A stretch of 64,000 nt of DNA, from contig NZ_JACSPS010000002.1 of the NCBI RefSeq assembly GCF_014837035.1, positions 372,001-436,000 of the forward strand, written 5' to 3'. The position numbers and the translations under genes are program-made. Shown one piece after another: positions 43,608 through 52,789 of the stretch. The DNA comes from Kaistella pullorum (GTDB lineage Bacteria > Bacteroidota > Bacteroidia > Flavobacteriales > Weeksellaceae). Positions within the stretch are counted from its first letter, which is position 1. Every line of letters begins with the position of its first letter. The notes beneath the pieces are model-generated. The model was not told the DNA's origin. It did not search any database and saw only the letters and a list, made by a program, of their open reading frames with translations.

Positions 43608-44045
43608 TTACACCCGATTATTATCCGGTCGCCATTTTTTGATGGCTTTTTTAATTTCATCACCCGAGATATTTTCCGAAAGCGCGCGCTTGATCAAAAC
43701 CTTAAATTCATCATCATACGCAAAACGCAGTGCAGCCACTTGAGAGAAATTGAGTTTTTCAGCAACCTCATCCGATCTTCCGCCAAAGATTTCAAAGTAA
43801 CGTTGCTTAAATTCAAGCCTGATAATGCGGTCCTGATTTCCAAGTGCATAATGCTGACGCAGCATGATTGCCAAATATGAGATGAGAAATACAACCACGG
43901 AAAATAAGATCCAAATTAACTGGTTATCCTCATCAGTAAAAAAATTCCATACACCTACGATCAGCAAAATCATCAGCAGCGGCAGGAAAATAAAATGGTG
44001 TGGCGCGTAGTACTTTTTGTGGTTGTTGTAGTTCTGTGTCTGCAT
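43608..44045 (-). CDS. DUF6526 family membrane protein
   Basis: The 145-residue protein starts M-Q-T-Q-N-Y-N-N-H-K-K-Y-Y, the usual DUF6526 beginning, has two membrane helices (about 18-36 and 42-62), and a cytoplasmic helical tail with R-L-E-F-K-Q-R-Y-F-E and a C-terminal I-K-K-W-R-P-D-N. Function is unknown. It lies within the LigD/Ku neighbourhood, 71 bases after ligD, probably transcribed with it. Confidence 0.8.
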   Translation of the reverse strand: MQTQNYNNHKKYYAPHHFIFLPLLMILLIVGVWNFFTDEDNQLIWILFSVVVFLISYLAIMLRQHYALGNQDRIIRLEFKQRYFEIFGGRSDEVAEKLNFSQVAALRFAYDDEFKVLIKRALSENISGDEIKKAIKKWRPDNNRV

Positions 44046-44116
44046 ATTGATGCATTATCAAAAATGCTTCCAAAGCCACTGTAAAACAAGATTTGAAGAA
44101 TATTCCGAAGCAAATT

Positions 44117-46669
44117 TCAAGATTCTGCAAGAAAACCGATCGCTTTCAGCATGTCAAAACCCGGCCCGAGTACAGGTTTGAACAGGTCGCCTTTGGTCTG
44201 AACGCGTTCCAGGGCATTCTCAATATTAAAATCGGTGGGCGAAAGGTCTGACTTAAGTTCATCCCATTCAATCGGCATAGAAACCGGCGCGCTGTTTTTG
44301 GGTCGCAGACTGTAGACGCTTGCCAGCGTCTGGCCGCGGCGGTTTTGAAGATAATCCAGGTAGATCTTGCTTTTGTCGCGTTTCTGAAGTGCACGTTCAA
44401 GGGTGGTGATTTCGGGCAGTTCCTGCTGAACCATCTGCATCATCAGATGTGCAAAATTTTTCACCTGCTCAAAAGTATATTGTCCACCGGTTGGTACATA
44501 AATATGGATGCCGGATGAGCCTGAAGTCTTACACAAACCTTCGATTCCACCTTTATCGAGGATTTTTTTCACGGTTTGAGCGGTGAGGATGACCTCTTCA
44601 AAGGTGTTGTTTTCAGACGGATCCAGATCAAGCACAAGATAATCAGGCTGGTCTGAAGTGTTCGCACGGCTCGTCCAAACATTCAGTTCGATGCAACCGA
44701 GATTGTTCAGATAAGCAAGCGTAGCTCGGTCGTTACACAGGATATAATTGATCAGTTTGTCATTCGATTCTGAATATACTTTCTGTGTTTTAATCCAGGT
44801 CGGAGTTTCATCTGATGCATCTTTTTGGTAGAAACTCATTCCATCAATCCCATTTGGAAAACGGTTCATCGACTGTGGCCGGTCTTTGAGATGGGGTAGG
44901 ATGTAATCCGCCATGCTTTGGTAATAGGCGATCAAATCACCTTTCGTAATGCCGTCTTTCGGGAAATACATCTTATTTTGGTTGGTAAGCCTCACATTCT
45001 GGTCGCCAAAATTCGTGAGTTCCTCCGCGGTCTTTTCCGGTGTTTTTTTTATCGGGACACTGTCTGGAAGTTCACTTTCAGTCTTTAATTTTTCCTGAGG
45101 TTTAGCTGTATCTAAATCTTCAGGTCTAAGGTCTTCGCGCAACCTCAAAAAAACCGGATGTCTGAAAATATGCTCCTCGGTAGTCTCCGTAAATTTAATC
45201 TCAGCAATAAGTTCAGGTTTGAGCCAGGTAGCGGTATCATTGGTTTTCGGTACTTCAGCAAAAGGTGATTTTTGAGTGATCAGCGGCTCCATCTTTTTGT
45301 GCAGTTCAGTCAGCGTCTTGTCACTGAAGCCGGTTCCGGTGTGACCGCAAAACTTCAGTTCACCATTGAAATATCGGCCTAATACGAGCGAACCGAATTT
45401 CTTCCGTCCACCTTTCGGCGCTGTGAAACCGCAAATCAAGACTTCATCGGTTTTCATGCTTTTAATCTTGAGCCAGTCGCCTGTTCGGGTGCCGCGCTGA
45501 TAAGTACTGTCCGTTTTCTTGGCAATCATCCCTTCCAGCTGCAGGCTTTCCACAAGCCGATAAAATTCTTCACCATTTTCGAGGACGTGATCGTGATATT
45601 TAATGACATCAGTTTCCACCAATGCCTCTTTCAGCAACTCTTTCCGCTGCAGCAAAGTCATGTTTTCCGTAGAATGACCATTAAGCCAAAGCAGGTCGAA
45701 AACCTGATAGATGACGATTAAATTGGGGTTTTCCCCGATGCGCTGCAGCCACTGGAAATTCGGTTTTCCCTTATCATCGTAGGCTACCAGTTCGCCATCT
45801 AGGATCATTTCATGTTGCTGAAGCTTAAGCGAATTGCTGATTTTTCTAAATTTTTCAGTGTAGGATAATCCGTTTCTGGAATAAATCTGGATTTCATCGC
45901 GTAGGTCAGCGATGGCGCGATAACCGTCCCATTTAATCTCAAAAGCCCAGTCAGGTGAGCTGAAGGGCTTTTCGGTGATTCCGCACAACATCGGAGTGAT
46001 GAAATTTTTCAGTTTTTTTTCGCCGGCGAGGGCAGGTGTATAGTTTTTAAAACCTTTTAATTTGTGCGTTTCACTACCGCTTTTACTTTTTTTTTTGCTC
46101 TGAAGATATTCAGAGACTTTTGAGTCAGGGCTCGTATTTTCCTCCGCGTCGTAATGATCGGTAGCGAATTCGTCTTTATGTTTGATGAGCAGCCACGGAT
46201 TTCCTTCTTCCGAATTCTTAATTTTCACCAGTGCAAATTCACCATGCAACTTTTTGCCATGCATGACGAACTTGATCGAGCCGCTTTCGAGTTCGTTCTG
46301 CATCACCAGATCATCACTTTTATTTTTGATCTTTTTTAATGGTTCGTAGGTGCCTTCATCCCATATTTCTACCACGCCGGCGCCGTAGTTTCCGGCGGGA
46401 ATTGTACCTTCGAAGGTGCGGTAATCAAAAGGATGGTCCTCCACCATCATCGCCAGACGTTTGTCTTCTGGGTCAAGCGATGGACCCTTCGGTATGGCCC
46501 AACTTTTTAGGACGCCATCCATTTCCAACCTGAAATCATAATGAAGGCGGCTTGCGGCGTGACGCTGCACTACAAATTTCAGCTTACCTTTGGAGCTTTT
46601 CAGTTCGCCTTCAGGTTCGATGGTTTGCGAAAAGTCACGCTTTTTGTTGTATTCTTCGAGGTTTTTCAT
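44117..46669 (-). CDS. ligD: Multifunctional ATP-dependent DNA ligase D (NHEJ)
   Basis: The 850-residue NHEJ enzyme has three domains in the order phosphoesterase, ligase, polymerase. The N-terminal 3'-phosphoesterase (about 1-170) has R-L-H-Y-D-F-R-L-E-M-D-G. The ligase (about 220-530) has K246 in E-I-K-W-D-G-Y-R-A as the adenylated lysine. The C-terminal primase-polymerase (about 555-850) has L-V-L-D-L-D-P-S and G-S-S-G-I-H-I-Y-V-P. It repairs double-strand breaks with Ku, whose gene lies immediately upstream. Length is full. Confidence 0.95.
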   Translation of the reverse strand: MKNLEEYNKKRDFSQTIEPEGELKSSKGKLKFVVQRHAASRLHYDFRLEMDGVLKSWAIPKGPSLDPEDKRLAMMVEDHPFDYRTFEGTIPAGNYGAGVVEIWDEGTYEPLKKIKNKSDDLVMQNELESGSIKFVMHGKKLHGEFALVKIKNSEEGNPWLLIKHKDEFATDHYDAEENTSPDSKVSEYLQSKKKSKSGSETHKLKGFKNYTPALAGEKKLKNFITPMLCGITEKPFSSPDWAFEIKWDGYRAIADLRDEIQIYSRNGLSYTEKFRKISNSLKLQQHEMILDGELVAYDDKGKPNFQWLQRIGENPNLIVIYQVFDLLWLNGHSTENMTLLQRKELLKEALVETDVIKYHDHVLENGEEFYRLVESLQLEGMIAKKTDSTYQRGTRTGDWLKIKSMKTDEVLICGFTAPKGGRKKFGSLVLGRYFNGELKFCGHTGTGFSDKTLTELHKKMEPLITQKSPFAEVPKTNDTATWLKPELIAEIKFTETTEEHIFRHPVFLRLREDLRPEDLDTAKPQEKLKTESELPDSVPIKKTPEKTAEELTNFGDQNVRLTNQNKMYFPKDGITKGDLIAYYQSMADYILPHLKDRPQSMNRFPNGIDGMSFYQKDASDETPTWIKTQKVYSESNDKLINYILCNDRATLAYLNNLGCIELNVWTSRANTSDQPDYLVLDLDPSENNTFEEVILTAQTVKKILDKGGIEGLCKTSGSSGIHIYVPTGGQYTFEQVKNFAHLMMQMVQQELPEITTLERALQKRDKSKIYLDYLQNRRGQTLASVYSLRPKNSAPVSMPIEWDELKSDLSPTDFNIENALERVQTKGDLFKPVLGPGFDMLKAIGFLAES

Positions 46670-46690
46670 TGCATTATGAATTAAATCCCG

Positions 46691-47470
46691 TTATCCGGCC
46701 TTGGCTTTCCCGGCTTCAAGACTTGCTTTCAGCTGCGCCATCAGGTCGGTTGCTTTAGATGAAACCTCTTCCTTAGCTTCGATTTTCTTGGTCTTACCCT
46801 TTGCTTTGGCTTCGATTATCTTCATCAAGTCCTCGTTGTAGGTGTTTTTAAATTTAGCCGGATCAAATTTTGTCGCGCGCTGTTTGATCAGTGATTCTGC
46901 CATCTCCAACTCGTCGTTATTGGGTTTTTTCGCAGAAGGAACCTTCAGGTCTTCAAAACTCCGGATTTCTTCCGGATAACGCATGCGGTTAAGTATTAAG
47001 ATCTTGTCATCATACGGACGAACCAGACAAAGGATTTCTTTTTCTCTTAATATAAATGTCCCGATGCCGGCCATTTTCGTTTTGATCATGGCATTTAGCA
47101 GCAGTTTGTAGGCATCTTCTCCATTTTTCTGCGGCTCGAGAAAGTAAGATGACTCGAAGTAAACACTGTCAATCTCATTTATATCGACAAACTGTTTGAT
47201 GTTCAGTAATTTGCTTTTTTCCGGATTCACCTGTTCGAAATCTTCCGGAGTCAGCACGATATACCGGTCCTCGAGTTTGTAACCTTTCACGATATCTGCG
47301 TATTTCACTTCTTTTCCTGTGGTTGCATTTACGCGTTTAAAATTGATGTTTGAAAGGTCATCTTTATCGAGCATATCAAGGTCGAGATTGCTTTCGCCGG
47401 TTGCGGTGTAAAGTTTGATAGGGATATTTACCAATCCGAAGCCGATGGCTCCATTCCAAATTGCTCTCAT
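46691..47470 (-). CDS. ku: Ku protein (NHEJ end-binding)
   Basis: This 259-residue bacterial Ku homodimerises, binds DNA ends and recruits LigD. M-R-A-I-W-N-G-A-I-G-F-G-L-V-N-I-P at the start is the family signature, so the ATG at 47470 is used and the upstream TTG extension dismissed. The Lys-rich C-terminal tail (from about residue 215) is typical for DNA threading. It is 21 bases upstream of ligD and divergent from xth across a 72-base shared promoter region. Confidence 0.95.
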   Translation of the reverse strand: MRAIWNGAIGFGLVNIPIKLYTATGESNLDLDMLDKDDLSNINFKRVNATTGKEVKYADIVKGYKLEDRYIVLTPEDFEQVNPEKSKLLNIKQFVDINEIDSVYFESSYFLEPQKNGEDAYKLLLNAMIKTKMAGIGTFILREKEILCLVRPYDDKILILNRMRYPEEIRSFEDLKVPSAKKPNNDELEMAESLIKQRATKFDPAKFKNTYNEDLMKIIEAKAKGKTKKIEAKEEVSSKATDLMAQLKASLEAGKAKAG

Positions 47471-47542
47471 ACTCGTGGTTTTGATTGGCTGTATCAAAAA
47501 CTCTTCCAATCAAAAAACGAAAAAACTTTAAACAATCGTCAA

Positions 47543-48313
47543 ATGAAAATTGCAACTTATAATGTAAATGGTGTGAATGGCAGATTGCCCGTGCTGCTGC
47601 GGTGGCTAAGCGAAACGCAGCCAGATATCGCCTGTCTGCAGGAACTGAAAGCACCGCAGGAAAAATTCCCTGAGGAAGCGATCCTCGAAGCGGGTTATGA
47701 AGCGTTGTGGCTCGGACAGAAAAGTTGGAATGGTGTTGCAGTCCTGTCAAAGATCGGGAAACCGGAGGTGTCGCGTACTTCTCTTCCCGGCGATGATTCA
47801 GACGATGCGAGCCGTTATCTTGAAGTGAAAGTAAAGGATTTAATTATCGCTTGTCTTTATCTGCCTAACGGAAACCCAGTGCCGGGACCAAAATTTGATT
47901 ATAAGATGGGTTGGTTCGAACGGCTGGACGCCCACGCGGAAATGCTGATCAATTCAGGAAAAAAGGTTATTCTAGCTGGTGATTTCAATGTGATGCCGAC
48001 TGAAAACGATGTGTACAAGCCGGAAAAATTTAAAAACGATGCCCTATTTTTGCCCGAAATCCGCGAAGCATTTCACAACCTGATCGGTCAGGGCTGGACG
48101 GATGCGATCAGGCATTTGTATCCGAACGAAACGATCTACACCTTTTGGGATTATTTCCGCAATGCTTACCAGCGAAACGCCGGCATGCGGATCGATCATT
48201 TCCTGCTTTCGCCTGAGGTTTTGCCCCAACTGAAAAAGGCAGGTGTTGACACCGATGTCCGTGGCTGGGAAAAATCGAGTGATCATGGGCCAGTGTGGAT
48301 CGAACTTAAATGA
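47543..48313 (+). CDS. xth: Exodeoxyribonuclease III (AP endonuclease)
   Basis: The 256-residue enzyme of the EEP fold cuts at abasic sites in base-excision repair and degrades 3' ends. Family motifs: M-K-I-A-T-Y-N-V-N-G at the start, I-A-C-L-Q-E-L-K-A-P near residue 30, G-D-F-N-V-M-P near 148 and the C-terminal S-S-D-H-G-P-V-W. It is divergent from Ku and has its own terminator, shared with the convergent M28 peptidase. Confidence 0.94.
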   Translation: MKIATYNVNGVNGRLPVLLRWLSETQPDIACLQELKAPQEKFPEEAILEAGYEALWLGQKSWNGVAVLSKIGKPEVSRTSLPGDDSDDASRYLEVKVKDLIIACLYLPNGNPVPGPKFDYKMGWFERLDAHAEMLINSGKKVILAGDFNVMPTENDVYKPEKFKNDALFLPEIREAFHNLIGQGWTDAIRHLYPNETIYTFWDYFRNAYQRNAGMRIDHFLLSPEVLPQLKKAGVDTDVRGWEKSSDHGPVWIELK

Positions 48314-48336
48314 AATTATTAAAATTTAATAAAAAA

Positions 48337-48368
48337 GAAAGACGTCTTCCTCGTGGGAGACGTCTTTC
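48337..48368. terminator. Bidirectional terminator
   Basis: An 11-bp perfect stem GAAAGACGTCT (48337-48347) / AGACGTCTTTC (48358-48368) lies between the convergent xth and M28 peptidase genes. Confidence 0.85.
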
Positions 48369-48385
48369 AATTAAAATCAAAAATC

Positions 48386-49936
48386 TTAATCCAAACCACC
48401 TTTTCTGGTTGGCTCTTTCACTTCGGGCCACTTCATCCGCTCGCCAGTACGTGAGTCAACCGGAAGTTTGATCTTCTCGCCGGATGCTTTTTCGGGATCT
48501 TCACTTGCCATGTAAGTCAGGATCGCGATAAGCGCCACGTTGCTTTTCACATCATCAAAAACAATCTTATCATACGTATCGCGGTTGGTATGCCAGGTGT
48601 AATTTCCATAGCTCCAGTTCAGCGACCCGAGCATGAAAGCAGGCACGCCAGCGGCCACAAAAGACGCGTGATCAGATCCGCCACCACCCGGAAAGCCCGG
48701 GAAGGTAGTCTTGATATCTTTTGTGAGTTCTTTCGGTACTGCGTTCAGCCATCGTCCTAAATAATCATAAGCGTGTAAAAAGCCCTGTCCGCTGATATTT
48801 GCGATACGCCCTGTACCGTTGTCCTGGTTAAATACCGCCTGGATTTTTGGCATCTGGTCTTTGTGCGCAGAAACGTAGCCGCGGGAGCCGTTCAGACCCT
48901 GTTCCTCGCTGCCCCAAAGTCCGACGATGATGGTACGTTTAGGATTTGGATATAATTTTTTAAGGATTCTCGCTACTTCCATCATGGTGATAGTTCCGGT
49001 TCCGTTGTCGGTAGCACCGGTACCGCCGTCCCACGAATCGAGGTGAGCGGACAGAATGATGTACTCATCCGGCTTGTCCGAACCTCGGATTTCAGCCACC
49101 GTATTGAAAGTCGGCGCCATACCGCGGTCATTCGAATTGGCCGTGATCTTAAGTTTCGGTGTAGTTTTGTGTTGGATCATGCGGTAAAGCTGTCCGTAAT
49201 CTTCAAGCGAGATATCAACAACCGGGATTTTTTTCGTGCCCGCGGAGAAAATTTTGTTAACGCCAAAACCTCTGGACCAGTTGGAGGAGACAATTCCGGC
49301 CGCGCCGGCCGCTTCAAGCTTCGCATTCAACGTGCGAGATGTTTCGCCAGTCGCTTTTATAGAAGCTTGCCACTTTTCGGACGCCAGTTCTGATTCTTTT
49401 TTCATTTTTTCAAATGATTCGGGTGTCGCAAATTCCTTCCAGTTATATTCAGGGCGTCCCGTAGACTGATACTGAGAAACCATTACAAATTTGCCTTTAA
49501 CGGTTGGGAGCCAGCTTTGAAACTGTTCTGCGCTTGTAAATTCTGGCAACATCATTACGTCAGCCGTAACGCCTTTTGAACCGGTTGCCGGACTGAACGC
49601 CAGTTGCATTCCTTCAATAGAACGGTTGTGTGGCGCTACCATTTCGATAGTGGAAGTTCCTCTTTCCCACGATTTCCATTCACCCCATTGCTCGTTTTTG
49701 GCGTTGATGCCCCAGTTTTTAAATCTTTCAACCGCCCAGTCGTGCGACTGCTGCATTTTCGGGCTACCGACCAAACGGGGCCCAATGCCATCGAGAAGTT
49801 CATACGCAAGCTGCTCGAGCTGCGAATTCTGGTAAGTCTCATTCATGATTTTCTGCACCATCGGATCGGTGGTCTGCGCATTCAGGTTTGCGGCAAACAC
49901 CGTAGAAAGCATTATTGCTTTAACGTAATGTCTCAT
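48386..49936 (-). CDS. M28 family metallopeptidase, secreted
   Basis: The 516-residue zinc aminopeptidase has a signal peptide (M-R-H-Y-V-K-A-I-M-L-S-T-V-F-A-A-N-L-N-A-Q). A PA-type domain (about 135-280) precedes the M28 core with metal ligands in A-H-L-D-S-W-D-G-G-T-G-A-T-D-N-G, E-E in W-G-S-E-E-Q-G, D in F-N-Q-D-N-G and H in G-G-S-D-H-A-S. Upstream frame extension to 50122 is dismissed because the signal-peptide ATG is at 49936. It should release amino acids from peptides in the envelope. Confidence 0.9.
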   Translation of the reverse strand: MRHYVKAIMLSTVFAANLNAQTTDPMVQKIMNETYQNSQLEQLAYELLDGIGPRLVGSPKMQQSHDWAVERFKNWGINAKNEQWGEWKSWERGTSTIEMVAPHNRSIEGMQLAFSPATGSKGVTADVMMLPEFTSAEQFQSWLPTVKGKFVMVSQYQSTGRPEYNWKEFATPESFEKMKKESELASEKWQASIKATGETSRTLNAKLEAAGAAGIVSSNWSRGFGVNKIFSAGTKKIPVVDISLEDYGQLYRMIQHKTTPKLKITANSNDRGMAPTFNTVAEIRGSDKPDEYIILSAHLDSWDGGTGATDNGTGTITMMEVARILKKLYPNPKRTIIVGLWGSEEQGLNGSRGYVSAHKDQMPKIQAVFNQDNGTGRIANISGQGFLHAYDYLGRWLNAVPKELTKDIKTTFPGFPGGGGSDHASFVAAGVPAFMLGSLNWSYGNYTWHTNRDTYDKIVFDDVKSNVALIAILTYMASEDPEKASGEKIKLPVDSRTGERMKWPEVKEPTRKGGLD

Positions 49937-50149
49937 TATTAATAATTTTTGCGATGAAGATAATAAATTTAAGCCACGTTTTAAAACGAAGTTGTGCTGC
50001 AATCGGTTCTGGAAAGGCTTTCCTAAAGCAAATCGCGGTGAATTTTTTCCATAAAGGCATGCGTTTCGCTGTGTTTGAATTTTTGTAATTTTAATGGAAA
50101 TGACTAATTTCAAACCTTTCAATAATAATCTTTAATTAAAAATTAAGCT
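49937..50149. other. Divergent promoter region, M28 / holin-like gene
   Basis: 213 bases. On the minus strand TATCTTCAT (about 49952-49960) is a weak -7-like box for the peptidase. No supported gene or terminator is seen. Confidence 0.4.
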
Positions 50150-50497
50150 ATGAATTTAATTATCCGACTTCTGATTACGGCTGTTGTAGCGTTCTTTCTG
50201 ACTAAAATTCTGTCCGGTGTACATTTCGAAGGATTTTCTACCGCGATTGTGTTTGCAATCGTTCTCGGTGTCTTAAACCTTATCGTAAAGCCGATCCTGA
50301 GCATCTTAGGTTTGCCGCTGACAATCATCACACTTGGATTATTCTCGTTCGTCATCAATGCTATCGTGATTCTGATCGCCGATTATTTCATTGACGGAAT
50401 GACCGTAGACGGTTTTTGGTGGGCGCTGATTTTCAGTATCGCACTTTCACTGATCACGTCGTTACTTGGCGGGATCGCTGGGTCATCAGATGATTAG
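50150..50497 (+). CDS. Phage holin family IV-type small membrane protein
   Basis: The 115-residue protein has four hydrophobic segments and the P-I-L-S-I-L-G-L-P-L-T-I-I-T-L-G-L-F-S-F-V-I-N-A region typical of the phage holin superfamily IV (mycobacterial 4-TMS) family, common in bacterial chromosomes outside prophages. Its function there is unknown. The C-terminus is Ala/Gly/Asp-rich. The label holin here is by family name only and gives no evidence of a prophage. Confidence 0.85.
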   Translation: MNLIIRLLITAVVAFFLTKILSGVHFEGFSTAIVFAIVLGVLNLIVKPILSILGLPLTIITLGLFSFVINAIVILIADYFIDGMTVDGFWWALIFSIALSLITSLLGGIAGSSDD

Positions 50498-50738
50498 ATC
50501 AAATATTTAAATATCAAGATTTAACCTGAAAACCGCGCGGTGCAACCATGTGTTGAGCTTCTACGCTTGCTTTGCTTCCAAACCACTTTTTAAGAGTTGA
50601 AAGTTTAACATCATTTCCCGCGGGAACATGAGATGTTTCCCGAGATTCTGCGCACACCGATTTTAGGTGTACCTTAATTTTTTATCTTTGTGCAGCACCG
50701 TCGTGCTATGCAGCACTTCATCATTTAATATATCCTTT
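50498..50738. other. Intergenic region upstream of the S9 peptidase
   Basis: 241 bases. Contains TGCAACC (50541-50547), N16, CGCTT (50564-50568), a third copy of the motif near 29581 and 31603, and a -7 box TATCTTTG at 50683-50690 serving the S9 peptidase. No gene is supported. Confidence 0.45.
50683..50690 (+). promoter_or_regulatory. -7 promoter element for the S9 peptidase
   Basis: TATCTTTG matches TAnnTTTG exactly, 48 bases before the chosen ATG at 50739 and downstream of the dismissed in-frame start at 50667. Confidence 0.5.
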
Positions 50739-52733
50739 ATGAACTTTAAAAACTCATTGCTCGCGCTGGCCGCGCCTTTTCTAATGAACGCACAGAATGT
50801 GATGACGCCCGAAACTTTGTGGACACTGAACAAGATTGGCGTCAGCGCCGTTTCGCCGGATCATTCTTCACTGATCTACTCAGTTGGGAAAACCGATTTG
50901 AAAACGGAAAAAAACAATAAGACTAATTTTTTCTTTAACATTAAAAGTGCGGAAACTACCTCACTTGATTTAGGCAAAAAAGCGCTGATACAATGGGACG
51001 CAAACGGTTTATATGCGTCAGAAGGCGGTAAGATCTTCCTTTCCAAAGATGCCGGAAAGACGTGGACCGAATTTTACAATATCGGTGATGTCGACAACAT
51101 AGTTGTTTCTCCTGACGGGAAGAAAGTAGCGTTCAGCAAGCAGGTTTTGGTGGAGACGGTCCTCGGTAAAGATAAATACAAGGACGTTCCGAAATCTACC
51201 GCACACATCTACACAGACCTCAATCACCGGCATTGGGATTATTTTAATGAAGGAAAATACAACCATGTTTTTGTGGTGAATGTGGCTGATGATGTGTCTT
51301 CAGCTAAAGATTTGCTCGAAGGAAAGCCCTGGGATGCACCGCAACGGCCATTTGGTGGCGCTGAAGATTTCATCTGGAGTCCGGATTCAGCGCAGCTTTT
51401 ATATGTAACCAAACCTTTAAGCGGCGCTGAATATGCGAAATCGACCAATACCGATATTTTCGTCTATGAGTTGGCGAACGGTATCACGACCAATTTGACA
51501 GCCGATAACAAAGGTTATGATGTAGGTCCGAAATTTTCGCCCGACGGCAAGACGCTTTTGTGGCAATCTATGGCGCGCGACGGTTATGAAGCTGATAAAA
51601 ATGATGTGAAAATCATGGACTGGAAGACACGCAAAGTGCAGAATCTCACGCAAAACTGGGATGAAAGTGTAGTAGGCGATGTTTTCTGGACAAAAGATTC
51701 GAAAACAATTTATTTCACGACCGCATTTCGTGGAACGCGCCAGCTGTTTTCATTAAATCCGAAAAATGCAAAGATCCAGCAGATTACGAAAGGAGACTTT
51801 GATGTTACCGAAATTTATGCGCAGGACAAAAACTCGCTTCTGGTAGGAAGAACAGACATGAATCATAACGCTGATCTCTTCAAAGTAAATTTGAAAAATG
51901 GTGAAATGGTGCGTGCGACGGACATCAATAAAGAGAATTACGCAAAGATCACACCTTCACGAACCGAACTTAAAATGGTGAAAACCACGGACGGTAAAGA
52001 AATGGGCGTGTGGTTCATTTACCCACCGAATTTTGATGCTTCAAAAAAATATCCCACCTTGCTTTATTGCCAGGGCGGACCTCAATCTGCGCTTACGCAG
52101 ACTTTCAGCACACGTTGGAATTTTGCGCTGATGGCCGCTAACGATTACATCATCGTCGCACCTAACCGTCGCGGAATGCCAGGTTGGGGTACGAAATGGA
52201 ACGAACAGATCTCTCAGGACTGGGGCGGGCAGGTAATGCAGGACTATCTGGCAGCTACAGATTACGCCAAAACACTTCCTTACGTGGATGGTGACCGAAT
52301 GGGTGCCGTGGGCGCAAGTTACGGCGGATACAGCGTGTTTATGCTGGCCGGTATCCACGAGAACCGTTTCAAGACTTTCATCGCGCATGACGGGCTTTTC
52401 GATATGCAATCGTGGGCGCTGACCACCGAAGAACTTTGGTTTGCAAACTGGGATATCGGAAAACTGACGGACAAACCTTTGCCAAAAGCCTTCACCGATT
52501 TTAATCCGATCAATTTCGTGGATAAATGGAACAAACCTATCATGATCATTCAGGGTGGAATTGATTACCGCGTGCCTTACGAGCAGGGCCAGGAAGCTTT
52601 CCAGGCGGCAAAACTGCACGGTCTGAAAGCGAAATTCCTGTATTTCCCGAATGAGAACCACTGGGTGCTGAATCCGCACAATGCACTTGTTTGGCAACGC
52701 GAATTCTTCGGATGGCTGAAAGAAACACTTTAA
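50739..52733 (+). CDS. S9 family serine peptidase (dipeptidyl-peptidase type), secreted
   Basis: The 664-residue protein has a signal peptide (M-N-F-K-N-S-L-L-A-L-A-A-P-F-L-M-N-A-Q), a beta-propeller domain (about 40-420) and an alpha/beta hydrolase domain with catalytic S527 (G-A-S-Y-G-G-Y), D609 (G-G-I-D-Y-R-V-P) and H641 (E-N-H-W-V). It probably removes dipeptides or oligopeptides in the periplasm. It is a divergent paralogue of the peptidase at 2602, sharing the same domain order but distinct catalytic flanks. Confidence 0.93.
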   Translation: MNFKNSLLALAAPFLMNAQNVMTPETLWTLNKIGVSAVSPDHSSLIYSVGKTDLKTEKNNKTNFFFNIKSAETTSLDLGKKALIQWDANGLYASEGGKIFLSKDAGKTWTEFYNIGDVDNIVVSPDGKKVAFSKQVLVETVLGKDKYKDVPKSTAHIYTDLNHRHWDYFNEGKYNHVFVVNVADDVSSAKDLLEGKPWDAPQRPFGGAEDFIWSPDSAQLLYVTKPLSGAEYAKSTNTDIFVYELANGITTNLTADNKGYDVGPKFSPDGKTLLWQSMARDGYEADKNDVKIMDWKTRKVQNLTQNWDESVVGDVFWTKDSKTIYFTTAFRGTRQLFSLNPKNAKIQQITKGDFDVTEIYAQDKNSLLVGRTDMNHNADLFKVNLKNGEMVRATDINKENYAKITPSRTELKMVKTTDGKEMGVWFIYPPNFDASKKYPTLLYCQGGPQSALTQTFSTRWNFALMAANDYIIVAPNRRGMPGWGTKWNEQISQDWGGQVMQDYLAATDYAKTLPYVDGDRMGAVGASYGGYSVFMLAGIHENRFKTFIAHDGLFDMQSWALTTEELWFANWDIGKLTDKPLPKAFTDFNPINFVDKWNKPIMIIQGGIDYRVPYEQGQEAFQAAKLHGLKAKFLYFPNENHWVLNPHNALVWQREFFGWLKETL

Positions 52734-52738
52734 AAACA

Positions 52739-52772
52739 AAATGGCTTTTGAGATTTCAAAAGCCATTTTTTT
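52739..52772. terminator. Bidirectional terminator
   Basis: ATGGCTTTTGA (52741-52751) / TCAAAAGCCAT (52756-52766), an 11-bp perfect stem with A and T flanks, lies between the S9 gene and the convergent lipoprotein gene. Confidence 0.85.
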
Positions 52773-52789
52773 ATGCGAAATATTTAAAA

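Noticed and set aside
50150-50497. Phage lysis module based on the holin-like gene
   Set aside because: The family name is misleading; no endolysin or phage structural gene is near, and the family is common in chromosomes.
52041-52766. 241-codon open frame antisense to the S9 peptidase
   Set aside because: It lies fully opposite the conserved catalytic domain and has no domain-like features; it is a by-product of codon use on the other strand.
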